DNA of 38,594 bases from Cyanobacteria bacterium SIG31 (GTDB lineage: Bacteria; Cyanobacteriota; Vampirovibrionia; Gastranaerophilales; Gastranaerophilaceae). Position numbers and translations under genes: made by a program. The stretch lies in NCBI GenBank assembly GCA_015152465.1, contig SUTX01000020.1, positions 1 through 38,594 on the forward strand, written 5' to 3'. The notes beneath the pieces are model-generated. The model searched no databases and was not told where the DNA came from. It worked only from the letters and a program-made list of their open reading frames with translations. This document shows positions 16,036 through 23,710 of this stretch, one piece after another (position 1 is the first letter of the stretch; the number at the start of each line of letters is the position of its first letter).

Positions 16036-16755
16036 ATGTATAGACGATTATTATCAGGCTTTTTATTAACTAACTTATTAGCATTAAATGTGCTGTCATC
16101 ATTTGCTAATGAATGTAACTCTTGTTGCAGAATCGAGCACCTTGATGTACATAGAGAAGCTCCGTGCAATGAAGTAATAGTAAAAAACATTGAACGCACA
16201 GTTAAAGAAGGAAACGTTCTGGAATTTGCATTTAATGAAAACTTTTATTCTAAATGTCAAAAGGCTGGAGATATAGTACACTTTGTTGTACCGGAGTCAA
16301 TTTACACTTGCGAAGGCACATTAATTTTACCCGCAAACTCAAAAGTAATTGCAGAAGTAACAAAAATAGAAAAACCTAAAATTTTTAATAAAAATGCTAA
16401 AGTGAGTTTAATTTTTAGAAAAATTCTTTTTCCAGATAACAGTTGCATTGACATAAAAGCAAGACCATTCACAAAAGATTGTAAACTAAAAGAGGGCCCT
16501 TGGATGACAGCAGGAAAGCTTCTACTCTCAACAATCGGTCTCGGTGCAATCGGAGCTGGAGCGGGGGTTGGCTTTGCATTTATACCTAATCCAGCAAAAA
16601 TTGGAACAGGGTTAGCAATAGGGATTCCTGTCGGAGCTGGAGTTGGACTAGTTACAGGATTAATTACACCTGGCTTGCACTATAAAGCAAAGTACGGAGA
16701 ACGAGTCTATGCACTTTTATTAGAAGAATTTTCTGTTTGCGAGTGTCAAAAATAA
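16036..16755 (+). CDS. Secreted glycine-zipper protein of unknown function
   Basis: A 239-residue protein with a signal peptide (residues 1-24, cleavage likely near SSFANE). A cysteine-containing N-terminal part (CNSCC) and a beta-rich middle follow (ILPANSKVIAEVTKIEKP...KVSLIFRKILFPDNSCIDIKARP), reminiscent of the beta folds of VirB10/TrbI-type or other envelope proteins. Residues about 160-215 form a Gly/Ala-rich stretch (GLGAIGAGAGVGFAFIP...GIPVGAGVGLVTGL) that can form a glycine-zipper membrane hairpin. It ends in a CECQK tail. It has its own promoter, a strong ribosome binding site and a strong terminator, so it is a single-gene unit. I do not recognise the family; an envelope or surface role is inferred. 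Confidence 0.75.
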   Translation: MYRRLLSGFLLTNLLALNVLSSFANECNSCCRIEHLDVHREAPCNEVIVKNIERTVKEGNVLEFAFNENFYSKCQKAGDIVHFVVPESIYTCEGTLILPANSKVIAEVTKIEKPKIFNKNAKVSLIFRKILFPDNSCIDIKARPFTKDCKLKEGPWMTAGKLLLSTIGLGAIGAGAGVGFAFIPNPAKIGTGLAIGIPVGAGVGLVTGLITPGLHYKAKYGERVYALLLEEFSVCECQK

Positions 16756-16790
16756 AAATAGGTGTGCTCAAAAATAGCACACCTATTTTT
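16754..16790. terminator. Bidirectional rho-independent terminator
   Basis: A perfect 15-bp stem (16754-16768 with 16776-16790), built on the core AGGTGTGCT/AGCACACCT and a 7-nt loop, flanked by A- and T-runs. It serves the plus-strand secreted protein and the minus-strand gene ending at 16805. Confidence 0.92.
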
Positions 16791-16804
16791 TTATTTTATT
16801 TTCA

Positions 16805-17200
16805 CTATTTGTTAATTTCAGGCAGATTTTCTAACATATATTTTTCAAAAACTTCCGCATTCATTAGTGTAGCTTGTGATGGGCTTTTCACATTTGATAC
16901 TGCAAAAGCTTTTGTATCACCATTTATAATAACTTCTCGAGCCATAAATTTTTCACCATTTTTATCATTAAAATGTATAATTGGCCCACCGGTTGGTTTA
17001 ATATTTTTTGTAGTAATTACGCTATTAGGATCTGTAACGGTAGAATTACCTTTAAAAGGTCTATAATAAGCTGATTTAAAGCATTGTTTATTATCTACTA
17101 CCAAATCATTTTTACTATCACTATCAACCGGTTCATTTTTAGCTTTATAACATAAATTAGCACTTCCTATTTCTTGCAAATTAAAGTTTGTTGAAATCAT
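16805..17200 (-). CDS. Hypothetical protein, second gene of a two-gene unit
   Basis: A 131-residue soluble protein without signal peptide or membrane segment. It contains a polar middle (SDSKNDLVVDNKQ) and a beta-prone section (GGPIIHFNDKNGEKFMAREVIINGDTKAFAVSN). The end, NAEVFEKYMLENLPEINK, is helical. I do not recognise a family. An AGGAAATG ribosome binding site precedes the ATG. It lies 15 bp after the glycine-rich gene at 17216 and shares its promoter. Its 3' side uses the bidirectional terminator at 16754. The pairing with a zipper-type membrane protein could indicate an envelope or export-related pair; this is a weak inference. Confidence 0.7.
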   Translation of the reverse strand: MISTNFNLQEIGSANLCYKAKNEPVDSDSKNDLVVDNKQCFKSAYYRPFKGNSTVTDPNSVITTKNIKPTGGPIIHFNDKNGEKFMAREVIINGDTKAFAVSNVKSPSQATLMNAEVFEKYMLENLPEINK

Positions 17201-17215
17201 ATAATCATTTCCTTT

Positions 17216-17608
17216 CTAAACTGTTGATTTTTCTAAGTTTTTATCTATAAATTTTTCTGTAACTTTTATTCCGGCTTTCTTTGGTGAACCAAGTAAACCT
17301 CCCAAAATTTCTCCAGTGCCTAAACCAGCAAGAGCGGAAAGCCCAGTCATTATCGGATTTTTCATCGTTTTATAGCCTATTACTCCACCCGCAACCCCTC
17401 CTAACAACATAAGTAAAACATTTCGCCATTTAGTTTTTTTTATAGTTTTTTTTCTATTGGAAATAAAATCATCAGCTTCTTGCTCAGACACCCTAAAGGT
17501 TCTAGAATAACCTACACGATTATCATATACACCAACAAGTTTGGTACCATTTGAAGATGAAGCGACACAAGGGTCCGGGTCAATTCGTTTACCAAAAGAT
17601 ATCGTCAT
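17216..17608 (-). CDS. Hypothetical glycine-zipper membrane-associated protein
   Basis: A 130-residue protein. The N-terminal 50 residues are polar; a KKTIKKTKWR basic stretch is followed by VLLMLLGGVAGGVIGY and, after a short gap, ALAGLGTGEILGGLLG. This is a Gly-rich pair of helices (about residues 64-108) that could insert into or pack against a membrane. There is no N-terminal signal peptide. AAAGGAAA precedes the ATG. A promoter with consensus hexamers lies about 100 bp upstream on the same strand. The family is unknown to me. Glycine-zipper proteins also occur at 16036, on the other side of the terminator. Confidence 0.7.
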   Translation of the reverse strand: MTISFGKRIDPDPCVASSSNGTKLVGVYDNRVGYSRTFRVSEQEADDFISNRKKTIKKTKWRNVLLMLLGGVAGGVIGYKTMKNPIMTGLSALAGLGTGEILGGLLGSPKKAGIKVTEKFIDKNLEKSTV

Positions 17609-17711
17609 TGGATAAGTTTCCTTTCAAATATTTTTACCTACAAATATGTAAAAACAAAAAAAGTAAAAAAGTTGCTTCTCCCCCATCCCACCATATCATA
17701 TCATATAGGGG

Positions 17712-17738
17712 ATTATAACTGAGTTTGAGCCTTGTCAA
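17712..17738 (-). promoter_or_regulatory. Promoter for the 17608-16805 gene pair
   Basis: On the minus strand, TTGACA (17738-17733) and TATAAT (17717-17712) are both perfect consensus hexamers, separated by a slightly short 15-bp spacer. The leader to the ATG at 17608 would be about 95-100 nt. Confidence 0.6.
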
Positions 17739-17806
17739 AAAATGTATTTACATTACTTAACAATTGATTATTTGTAAAGAATTTTTACATAAAAACTTAA
17801 CAATAC

Positions 17807-17834
17807 AAATAAAAGTCTGGTATGACTTTTATTT
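17807..17834. terminator. AT-rich hairpin of unclear role
   Basis: AAATAAAAGTC, TGGTAT, GACTTTTATTT: a perfect 11-bp stem in the gene-free stretch 17609-18228. It could end transcripts from either side, but no gene ends next to it. Confidence 0.4.
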
Positions 17835-17880
17835 AATATTATGTTGGCTTTTTTATTCTAACACTGTTTGTTTAGTTAGG

Positions 17881-18032
17881 TTAAGAAATAATATTTTTGA
17901 GAACACGCTCAGTTTTGGAGTATATTGAAAGGCAGATCTCCTAAAATGAGATGTGCGCTACGCTTGCGTAGCAGAATTAAACTAGCTATATGTATTACCC
18001 TTCGCTATCGTCTCAAAAACATTATTTCTCAA
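17881..18032. repeat. Short repeat family, copy A (about 150 bp, inverted ends)
   Basis: Left end 17881-17902 and right end 18011-18032 are inverted repeats matching at 20 of 22 positions. Inside the left end is AACACGCTCAGTTTTGGAG, and inside the right end is CCCTTCGCTATCGT. Both boxes recur in copy B in opposite orientation. The core contains the perfect hairpin GCTACGC-TT-GCGTAGC (17957-17972). There is no open reading frame. It looks like a miniature or palindromic repeat element. Confidence 0.7.
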
Positions 18033-18046
18033 CTTTATTATTATGA

Positions 18047-18197
18047 GACAGACATATTTGTTTGATTAACGATAGTGAGGGGCTAAACATTAAGGCCACC
18101 CTCATCCGGTGCAAGGCACCACCTTCTCCCATCAAGGGAGAAGGTTAATTAATGAGCTACAAAACCGAACGTGTTTAAGCAAATAAATATGTCTGTC
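18047..18197. repeat. Short repeat family, copy B (inverted relative to A)
   Basis: The ends 18047-18064 and 18180-18197 are inverted repeats (17 of 18 positions). Read on the minus strand it has AACACGTTCGGTTTTGTAG and CCCCTCACTATCGT, matching copy A boxes. Its core differs: two GC-rich hairpins, GGTGC-AAG-GCACC (18108-18120) and CCTTCTCCC-ATCAA-GGGAGAAGG (18122-18144). It ends 31 bp from the stop codon of the synthase-like gene and may also act as its terminator. Confidence 0.75.
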
Positions 18198-18228
18198 GAT
18201 AATACTAATCTTAAAAGACAAAATAATA

Positions 18229-19530
18229 CTATCTTATTGCTTCTTTTGCATCTCTTATTTGCAGACGTTTCTCTAATTCACCAGCTGGTTGATAGAATGG
18301 TGATACAGTCATGACTTTTGCTGCAATATCTGGATAATGATAAATAAATCTTAATTCATCATCTGTTAATGGCTTTTGAGTATGAACGTTCGCATAGCGG
18401 GCAAGTTCAAGAATGTTTCTTGCCTCATTTTCATCCCTAAACTCTAATTCAAGCTTGTCATAAACATTTCTGAACCCCTTAATTCCGCCATATTCGCCAG
18501 TCGTAATCATACGACCTGTTTCAATAATTTCAGGTTCACCACGTCCAAGTTCTTCAAAGTCATATAATTCATAATTTCTTCTATCTTTTAATGCACCATC
18601 GGCATGAATTCCTGACTCGTGGGCAAAAGCATTATCACCTACGGCAGGCTGGTTTATAGGAATCGGTAAGCCAAAAGCATAAGCCGTGTATTTAGCTAAT
18701 TTCCACGCTTTTGACAAGTCAATATTTTCATCAATAACCTTTTCACTATTTTTAAATCCAGCTGATTTCAAAGTAGCTAACAAACAAGATACTAAATCAG
18801 CATTTCCAGCTCGTTCTCCCATGCCGTTAACCGCTGTATTTATGTATGCATCAACTCCAGCATCTAATGCAGCTCTTGCACCCTCTACAGAACAAGCAAC
18901 AGCCATTCCTAAATCGTTATGGAAATGCATCTCGATAGGCATTTGAGTTTCTTTAGCTAATTTATAAATTCTTATATATGTTGTATGAGGATCTTCGTAG
19001 CCTAATGTATCACAATATCTAAAACGGTATGCACCACATTTTTTAGCTTCTTTAGCAATTCTAATCAAATAATCTAAATCACTTCTAGAAGCATCTTCAG
19101 CGTTTACACCTATAATTTTAGCACCTTTATCAACCGCACATTCAACAGCTTCACAAGTCATTCTTAAAATATCGTCAGCTGTCTTTTTGCCCAAATACTT
19201 ACCCATTATCATTTGTTCAGAGGTAGACTGAGAAAGATTACAGTTTTCTAATAAAGGACAATTAGCAAAAGACTGCTCTACATCACTTGCAATAGCTCTC
19301 ATCCAGCCAGAAAGTTTTGTCTTTGTAATAACCCCACGTTTTACAAGTTCTAAGTTTGCATTCAGATAATTCAATTCGTGCATAGTGGTTGGAAACCCAA
19401 ACTCAGATTGAGTGATTCCCATATCATTCAGCATCAAATTAATCATAGTTTTCTGTAGTTTTGCTAACCCCAATCTTGAAGTTTGCACTCCGTCTCTATT
19501 AGTTACATCCACAAAATAAATTTTTGGCAT
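18229..19530 (-). CDS. Homocitrate / 2-isopropylmalate synthase family protein (DRE-TIM metallolyase)
   Basis: A 433-residue acyl-CoA condensing enzyme. Metal and substrate residues of the TIM barrel are present: VDVTNRDG (Asp8, Arg12, Asp13), HFHND (His202, His204) and NTAVNGMGERAGNADL (231-246). It then has AHESGIHADG, typical of the C-terminal part of homocitrate and isopropylmalate synthases. The length leaves no room for a full leucine-feedback (LeuA dimer) domain, so it is more like NifV/homocitrate or citramalate-type enzymes. The exact oxo-acid substrate is uncertain. The ATG at 19530 has GAGGAAAA upstream; a longer frame to 19590 is less likely. A repeat copy lies just downstream and a symporter gene starts upstream on the same strand. 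Confidence 0.85.
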   Translation of the reverse strand: MPKIYFVDVTNRDGVQTSRLGLAKLQKTMINLMLNDMGITQSEFGFPTTMHELNYLNANLELVKRGVITKTKLSGWMRAIASDVEQSFANCPLLENCNLSQSTSEQMIMGKYLGKKTADDILRMTCEAVECAVDKGAKIIGVNAEDASRSDLDYLIRIAKEAKKCGAYRFRYCDTLGYEDPHTTYIRIYKLAKETQMPIEMHFHNDLGMAVACSVEGARAALDAGVDAYINTAVNGMGERAGNADLVSCLLATLKSAGFKNSEKVIDENIDLSKAWKLAKYTAYAFGLPIPINQPAVGDNAFAHESGIHADGALKDRRNYELYDFEELGRGEPEIIETGRMITTGEYGGIKGFRNVYDKLELEFRDENEARNILELARYANVHTQKPLTDDELRFIYHYPDIAAKVMTVSPFYQPAGELEKRLQIRDAKEAIR

Positions 19531-19552
19531 AGATTTTCCTCTCACAAATACT

Positions 19553-19582
19553 GTAGATTGTATTTTACAATATTTATTAACC
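19553..19582 (-). promoter_or_regulatory. Possible promoter of the synthase-like gene
   Basis: On the minus strand, TTGCGA, a 17-bp spacer and TAAAAT lie in the gap between the symporter stop and the ATG at 19530. The -10 box is a good match and the -35 box moderate. This would allow expression independent of the symporter. Confidence 0.4.
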
Positions 19583-19599
19583 CCTCGCAAGTAAAGATT

Positions 19600-21075
19600 T
19601 TATAAATATTTTACAAACTTTTTACAAACATTATACTTTTCTGAATAACGTTTCAATTCTTTAATCACAACACTTGACAATATAAATACTGCAAGTAAGT
19701 TTGGAACAGCTAAGAATAATGTCACAGCATCAGACAAATTAATTATTGACTGAAAATTCATCGCCGAACCAGCAATTATACATAAGCAATAAATAGCTTG
19801 AAAAACACGAGTTTTAGCAACGCCCTCACCAAACAAGAATCCCCACGCTTTTTGTCCATAATATGAGCCACAGAGCATTGTTGAAAGCACAAAGCAGCTC
19901 GCCATAATTGTTAACAAGATAGGATAAGCAGGACAAATAGTTGCAAATGCTTTTGAGGTTAATTCAATACCTGCAATACCATCGACAGTTAAATAAGCTT
20001 GTGAAACAACAATAACAAAAGCTGTTGCAACACCAACAATTACAGTATCAACAAAAGGTTGTAGCATTGATATAAAAGCTTGTGCTACAGGTTTATTTGT
20101 ATTGACCGCACTAAAAGCAATTGGAGCAGTTCCAAGCCCAGATTCATTAGCAAACATGGCTCTTCTAAAGCCCCATAACAAACAAGCAAAAGCTCCACCG
20201 GTCATTGCTCGTGGTGAGAATGCTTCTCTAATAATAAGCTGAATAGTTTCAGGGAAATGATGAATATTCACCAAACAAACTAAAAATGCGCTAGCTACAT
20301 ATAATGAACACATAACAGGAGTAACTTTTGATGTAAATTTACCAATAGCCTTTATACCACCAATAATAGTAAACCAAGTAATTACAGCAACAATTGTTCC
20401 TAATATCCAGCCATTGTTAGCAAAAATACTATTTTCGCCACCAGTCACCTCTGTAAACTGAGCTGTCATAGCATTAATTTGGAATAGATTCCAGCCACCT
20501 ATCATTGCAAATATACAGCAAACAGCATAAATCTTTGATAAAGAAAGTCCTAACTTTTCACCCCATTTCCCAAAGCTTCTAAAAGCAACTGGAATATAGT
20601 ACATTGGCCCACCTGAAACAGTACCATCAGGATTTGTTTGTCTAAATTTAACCCCTAACAGTACTTCAGAAAATTTTAAAGCCATTGAAAATAATCCTGC
20701 AACTATCATCCAAAAAATAACTCCAGGTCCACCTATTGATACAGCCGCAGCTGAACCTGCTACATTACCAATACCTGCAGATGCAGAAATTGTAGCACTT
20801 AGAGCCTGAAAAGATGATAGTTCTCCTTTTTTCTTTCTCTGATAACCGTTTTGAGTTTTATGCTTATAGTTATTAGTAATTAGCTTTACAGCGTGCTTGA
20901 ATCCCCAAAAGCCTATAAAGCCCGTTCTAAATGTAAAAAATAACGCTGCTGAAATCAATAAAAGCACCAAAAATTCGACCTTAACTTCACCAATCATTAC
21001 ATATGAAAAAATTAAGCCCGAAATTTTATCAGCTATCGGCGCTAAAGCGCTATCTATAACGGCATCTAAGTTCAT
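19600..21075 (-). CDS. Sodium:alanine (AGCS family) symporter
   Basis: A 491-residue membrane transporter with about 10-11 hydrophobic segments. It shows the AGCS signatures FRTGFIGFWGFKHAV near residue 48, SAGIGNVAGSAAAVSIGGPG near residue 100, SGGPMYYIP and RRAMFANESGLGTAP. The family imports alanine, glycine or related small amino acids with sodium. The ATG at 21075 has no Shine-Dalgarno; a TATAGAAT sequence lies about 6-8 nt before it, so the mRNA may be nearly leaderless. It is located between repeat copies B and C together with the synthase-like gene, which starts 70 bp downstream on the same strand. Confidence 0.92.
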   Translation of the reverse strand: MNLDAVIDSALAPIADKISGLIFSYVMIGEVKVEFLVLLLISAALFFTFRTGFIGFWGFKHAVKLITNNYKHKTQNGYQRKKKGELSSFQALSATISASAGIGNVAGSAAAVSIGGPGVIFWMIVAGLFSMALKFSEVLLGVKFRQTNPDGTVSGGPMYYIPVAFRSFGKWGEKLGLSLSKIYAVCCIFAMIGGWNLFQINAMTAQFTEVTGGENSIFANNGWILGTIVAVITWFTIIGGIKAIGKFTSKVTPVMCSLYVASAFLVCLVNIHHFPETIQLIIREAFSPRAMTGGAFACLLWGFRRAMFANESGLGTAPIAFSAVNTNKPVAQAFISMLQPFVDTVIVGVATAFVIVVSQAYLTVDGIAGIELTSKAFATICPAYPILLTIMASCFVLSTMLCGSYYGQKAWGFLFGEGVAKTRVFQAIYCLCIIAGSAMNFQSIINLSDAVTLFLAVPNLLAVFILSSVVIKELKRYSEKYNVCKKFVKYL

Positions 21076-21110
21076 ACTTACATTCTATAATAAACAAAGA
21101 GAAAAGCAAA

Positions 21111-21268
21111 ATAACAGACATCATTGCTAAAACTAACCACTAATACATCTCCATGAGGAGAGCGAACTGCGAGCAGAGGGCGAAAGCGGAGCGAAGTCCC
21201 GTTTAATGCGAGCGGGTCAAGACAAGGCTGGGGAGAGGTGTCAACCAGCTATCGATATCAACAAAGCA
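21111..21268. repeat. Short repeat family, copy C (diverged, GC-rich core)
   Basis: The left end ACAGACATCATTGCTAAAAC matches the end of copy B read on its minus strand (ACAGACAT, then ATTTGCTTAAAC after a small gap). The right end GCTATCGATATCAACAAAG matches the CTATCG boxes of A and B. The core (21148-21240) is clearly richer in G+C than the surroundings and has hairpins such as TCTCC-ATGA-GGAGA and a CCCG/CGGG pair. Orientation is the same as A and opposite to B. The alignment is by eye. Confidence 0.55.
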
Positions 21269-21291
21269 GAGAGCCCCTCATCGGGGCTCTC
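21269..21291 (-). terminator. Hairpin terminator of the MGMAASQAR gene
   Basis: GAGAGCCCC, a 5-nt loop, GGGGCTCTC: a perfect 9-bp stem about 50 bp past the stop codon of the gene ending at 21344. The following T-run on the minus strand is poor, so the call is moderate. It abuts repeat copy C. Confidence 0.6.
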
Positions 21292-21343
21292 GATCTATTT
21301 CGACTATAATGTCCCTTAACAGGGGATACATACGATTTAAAGT

Positions 21344-22738
21344 TTAGCCTGAGAATGTCTTATAAGATTTTTCAATGTTTTCATCAATAACCTTTTCTAA
21401 GGCTTCAATTTCTGTTGTAATTTGCTTTCTATTATTGTCTAAGCGTTGAAGTTTTAATTCTAAGTTTCTATCTTGTTGTTGAATAACTTCAGTTCTTGCA
21501 TTGATTTCTTTTTGTTCTTTATCATATAAATACTGTTCATATTCATACTTAGCCATTGCATCGTCATAAGCTTTAGTATCTGTTTCAGTTGCTGCTTCTA
21601 ATGGAAGAGTTTGATATCTAACAAGTCCACCATTTTCAAAGATAGGAATATCAATAGCTGTTATTCTACCAGAAGCGTCAAAGGTTAGATTACATCCATC
21701 TTTCCACTCTGTTGCAGTGTATGTACCCATTCCGAAAGAATACACTTCAGCAAAGCTATCTTGACCGTGTACATCAGTATATAATGAGAACTTAAATGTA
21801 CCATCACTATCTTGGTAAACCAAGAAATCTTCTGGCTGAATATCACCTTCTTCACCATAGGTATTTGTAATAGCTTGTCTATACTTAGCATCGTAACCTG
21901 GGTGATTTTCAAACTCTGTCCATGTCATTGTAGGTTTATCAGATACTGTCACTTTACCAGCATCTGGGTTAGCCATTGACTGACCAGACGCAGATCTTTC
22001 CATATAGCTTACACCAGATTTGAAAGTGTAAGTACCGTCATTTTCTTCAAAATCACTTGCCACAGCGTGTCTTAAAGTACCATTTTCTACTACATAGTAG
22101 TTTGTAATATTTTTTACACTTTTAGGAGTGGTCTCTTCTTCAATTGCGTACGCATTTTCTTTATTAGCATCTGTACATTTTTCACGCTTATATATATCTT
22201 TCACTGTATCAAAAGTTTCACCTGCTTTATGAAGCACAAAAGTAGTACCCTCAAGTATATAAGCATCTTCGCCCAACGGACTATTAGCAGCAAGCCTAGT
22301 AGAAAGAACCATTACGTCATCACCAATTGCGACATTATCTTGTCCCATATTTTTATAATTATCGGTTTTAACAGTTGTTTCAACAGGAGCAACATTAATA
22401 GTTTCAGCACCCTTGCTAACAACAGCTTTGCCATATTCTTGTTGTAGGCCTGCACCTGAAAGAGTTTTCTTTATTTCAACGTTATAAGATTCACCTGATG
22501 GTTTTACAGATCCAATTGTAAAATTAGAAGCCCCGTCATTTCCAGTATATACAACAGTTGTGTACTCACTTGTTAATGGTGGAGTCGGAACTTTCATATC
22601 CAACAAGGTATTATATAGATCTGTCACTTGTTGTGATAAAACCGTTCTCTCTTGGTTAATTTGTTGACCTTGATATTCCAAGTTTGATTGTTGTGCAATC
22701 AATGATAAATATCTAGCCTGTGATGCTGCCATACCCAT
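21344..22738 (-). CDS. MGMAASQAR-family coiled-coil / beta / coiled-coil protein
   Basis: A 464-residue protein without signal peptide. Residues 1-50 (MGMAASQARYLSLIAQQSNL..., many Gln and Asn) form a helical start. Residues about 60-365 are beta-rich, acidic and Tyr/Thr/Gly-rich, like an exposed domain. Residues about 370-464 form a long Gln/Lys/Glu helix ending DENIEKSYKTFSG. Helical termini around a beta middle are the layout of flagellin, hook and type III filament proteins, although I see no direct sequence match. A second family member begins at 43. The leader has AAGGAAAAGGAG before the ATG, giving a strong ribosome binding site with two GGA triplets. The function is unknown; an exported, self-assembling surface protein is an inference. 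Confidence 0.8.
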   Translation of the reverse strand: MGMAASQARYLSLIAQQSNLEYQGQQINQERTVLSQQVTDLYNTLLDMKVPTPPLTSEYTTVVYTGNDGASNFTIGSVKPSGESYNVEIKKTLSGAGLQQEYGKAVVSKGAETINVAPVETTVKTDNYKNMGQDNVAIGDDVMVLSTRLAANSPLGEDAYILEGTTFVLHKAGETFDTVKDIYKREKCTDANKENAYAIEEETTPKSVKNITNYYVVENGTLRHAVASDFEENDGTYTFKSGVSYMERSASGQSMANPDAGKVTVSDKPTMTWTEFENHPGYDAKYRQAITNTYGEEGDIQPEDFLVYQDSDGTFKFSLYTDVHGQDSFAEVYSFGMGTYTATEWKDGCNLTFDASGRITAIDIPIFENGGLVRYQTLPLEAATETDTKAYDDAMAKYEYEQYLYDKEQKEINARTEVIQQQDRNLELKLQRLDNNRKQITTEIEALEKVIDENIEKSYKTFSG

Positions 22739-22893
22739 AGTTTTTGCTCCTTTTCCTTTTGTTCTTAATAGTTATTACGGCATTTTTCTAAAAAACTTTA
22801 AATTTTTTAATATAATTGTTACATTTATTTACAATTCTAATAATTCTTTGTTTATAGTATCATTATCATAGATAGCGGAGGGTTAGTTATATA

Positions 22894-23709
22894 ATGACTA
22901 TTACATTAGAACAAAAACAGGGATTAGTTGCTGGTGACGGGCTTTTGCCTGTAAAGATGGCTCAACATGCAAAAGAAAATGGCTTTGACGTTGTTGCCAT
23001 ATCACTATCAAACGATAATTATAATCTTTTAAAGAAATACTGTTCTAAAGTTTATTCTTTCTGTCCAGGAGAAGTTCAAAAAATAGAAGACGCATTAATG
23101 GCAGAAGAGATAAAACAAGTAACTTTTTTAGGCAAGGTTAATAAAACCGTACTATTGAAACGTCCTAAATTTGATGCAAGAGCAATTGAATTTATAAAAA
23201 AAGCTATCAGATTAAACGATGACAAAGTTATGTTAATGATTATTGAAGAATTTGAGCAAAAAGGAATACAAATTCTTGACCAAACATTATTTATTAAAAA
23301 TCTAATGATTCCATCTGGAGTTTTAGGGAATTTACAACCAACACAAGAACAAATTGACGACGTAAATTACGGATACTGGCTAGCTAAAGAATCTGGCAAA
23401 CTTGATATTGGCCAGTCTGTTGTAATAAAAGACAAAATGATAATGGCAGTAGAAGCTATTGAGGGAACTGATAAGTGTATTAAAAGAGGCTGTAAAATCG
23501 CCAAGAAAAATTCCCGAATTATTAAAGTTGCTAAGCCAGCTCAGGATAAAAGATTTGATATTCCAGCAATTGGACTACGCACACTCAAGACAATGGCTAA
23601 ATACAAAGCTGATTTGATTGCGGTTGAAGCTGGTGAAACTATCATAGTTGACCAAGAAGAAGTAGTTAAATTTGCTAATAAACACAATATAGTTATCATG
23701 GCAGTATAA
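22894..23709 (+). CDS. lpxI: UDP-2,3-diacylglucosamine pyrophosphatase LpxI
   Basis: A 271-residue DUF1009 protein. The LpxI pattern is visible: GLVAGDGLLPVKMAQHAKENG at the start, TFLGKVNKT near residue 75, and the C-terminal stretch EAIEGTDKCIKRG...VAKPAQDKRFDIPAIGLRTL. This ends in DLIAVEAGETIIVDQEEVVKFA. LpxI cleaves UDP-2,3-diacylglucosamine to lipid X and UMP in the lipid A pathway. The next gene, lpxB, uses its product, and the two are one base apart. GGAGGG lies 12 nt before the ATG. LpxI replaces LpxH in some alpha-proteobacteria and several other phyla. Confidence 0.92.
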   Translation: MTITLEQKQGLVAGDGLLPVKMAQHAKENGFDVVAISLSNDNYNLLKKYCSKVYSFCPGEVQKIEDALMAEEIKQVTFLGKVNKTVLLKRPKFDARAIEFIKKAIRLNDDKVMLMIIEEFEQKGIQILDQTLFIKNLMIPSGVLGNLQPTQEQIDDVNYGYWLAKESGKLDIGQSVVIKDKMIMAVEAIEGTDKCIKRGCKIAKKNSRIIKVAKPAQDKRFDIPAIGLRTLKTMAKYKADLIAVEAGETIIVDQEEVVKFANKHNIVIMAV

Positions 23710-23710
23710 T

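Larger units (their letters stand above)
17609..18228. other. Gene-free 620-bp stretch
   Basis: This gap holds the promoter at 17712-17738 for the minus-strand pair, a direct repeat ATATCATATCATAT (about 17693-17706), the AT-rich hairpin at 17807-17834 and repeat copies A and B. I see no protein-coding frame worth calling. Confidence 0.7.

Noticed and set aside
16737..17066. Plus-strand frame of 109 codons
   Set aside because: It runs across the bidirectional terminator and antisense to the better-supported minus-strand gene 16805-17200, and its translation is low-complexity Phe/Ser-rich.
21148..21240. GC-rich block as a tRNA or small structured RNA
   Set aside because: No tRNA cloverleaf or T-loop sequence can be drawn; it fits better as the core of repeat copy C.
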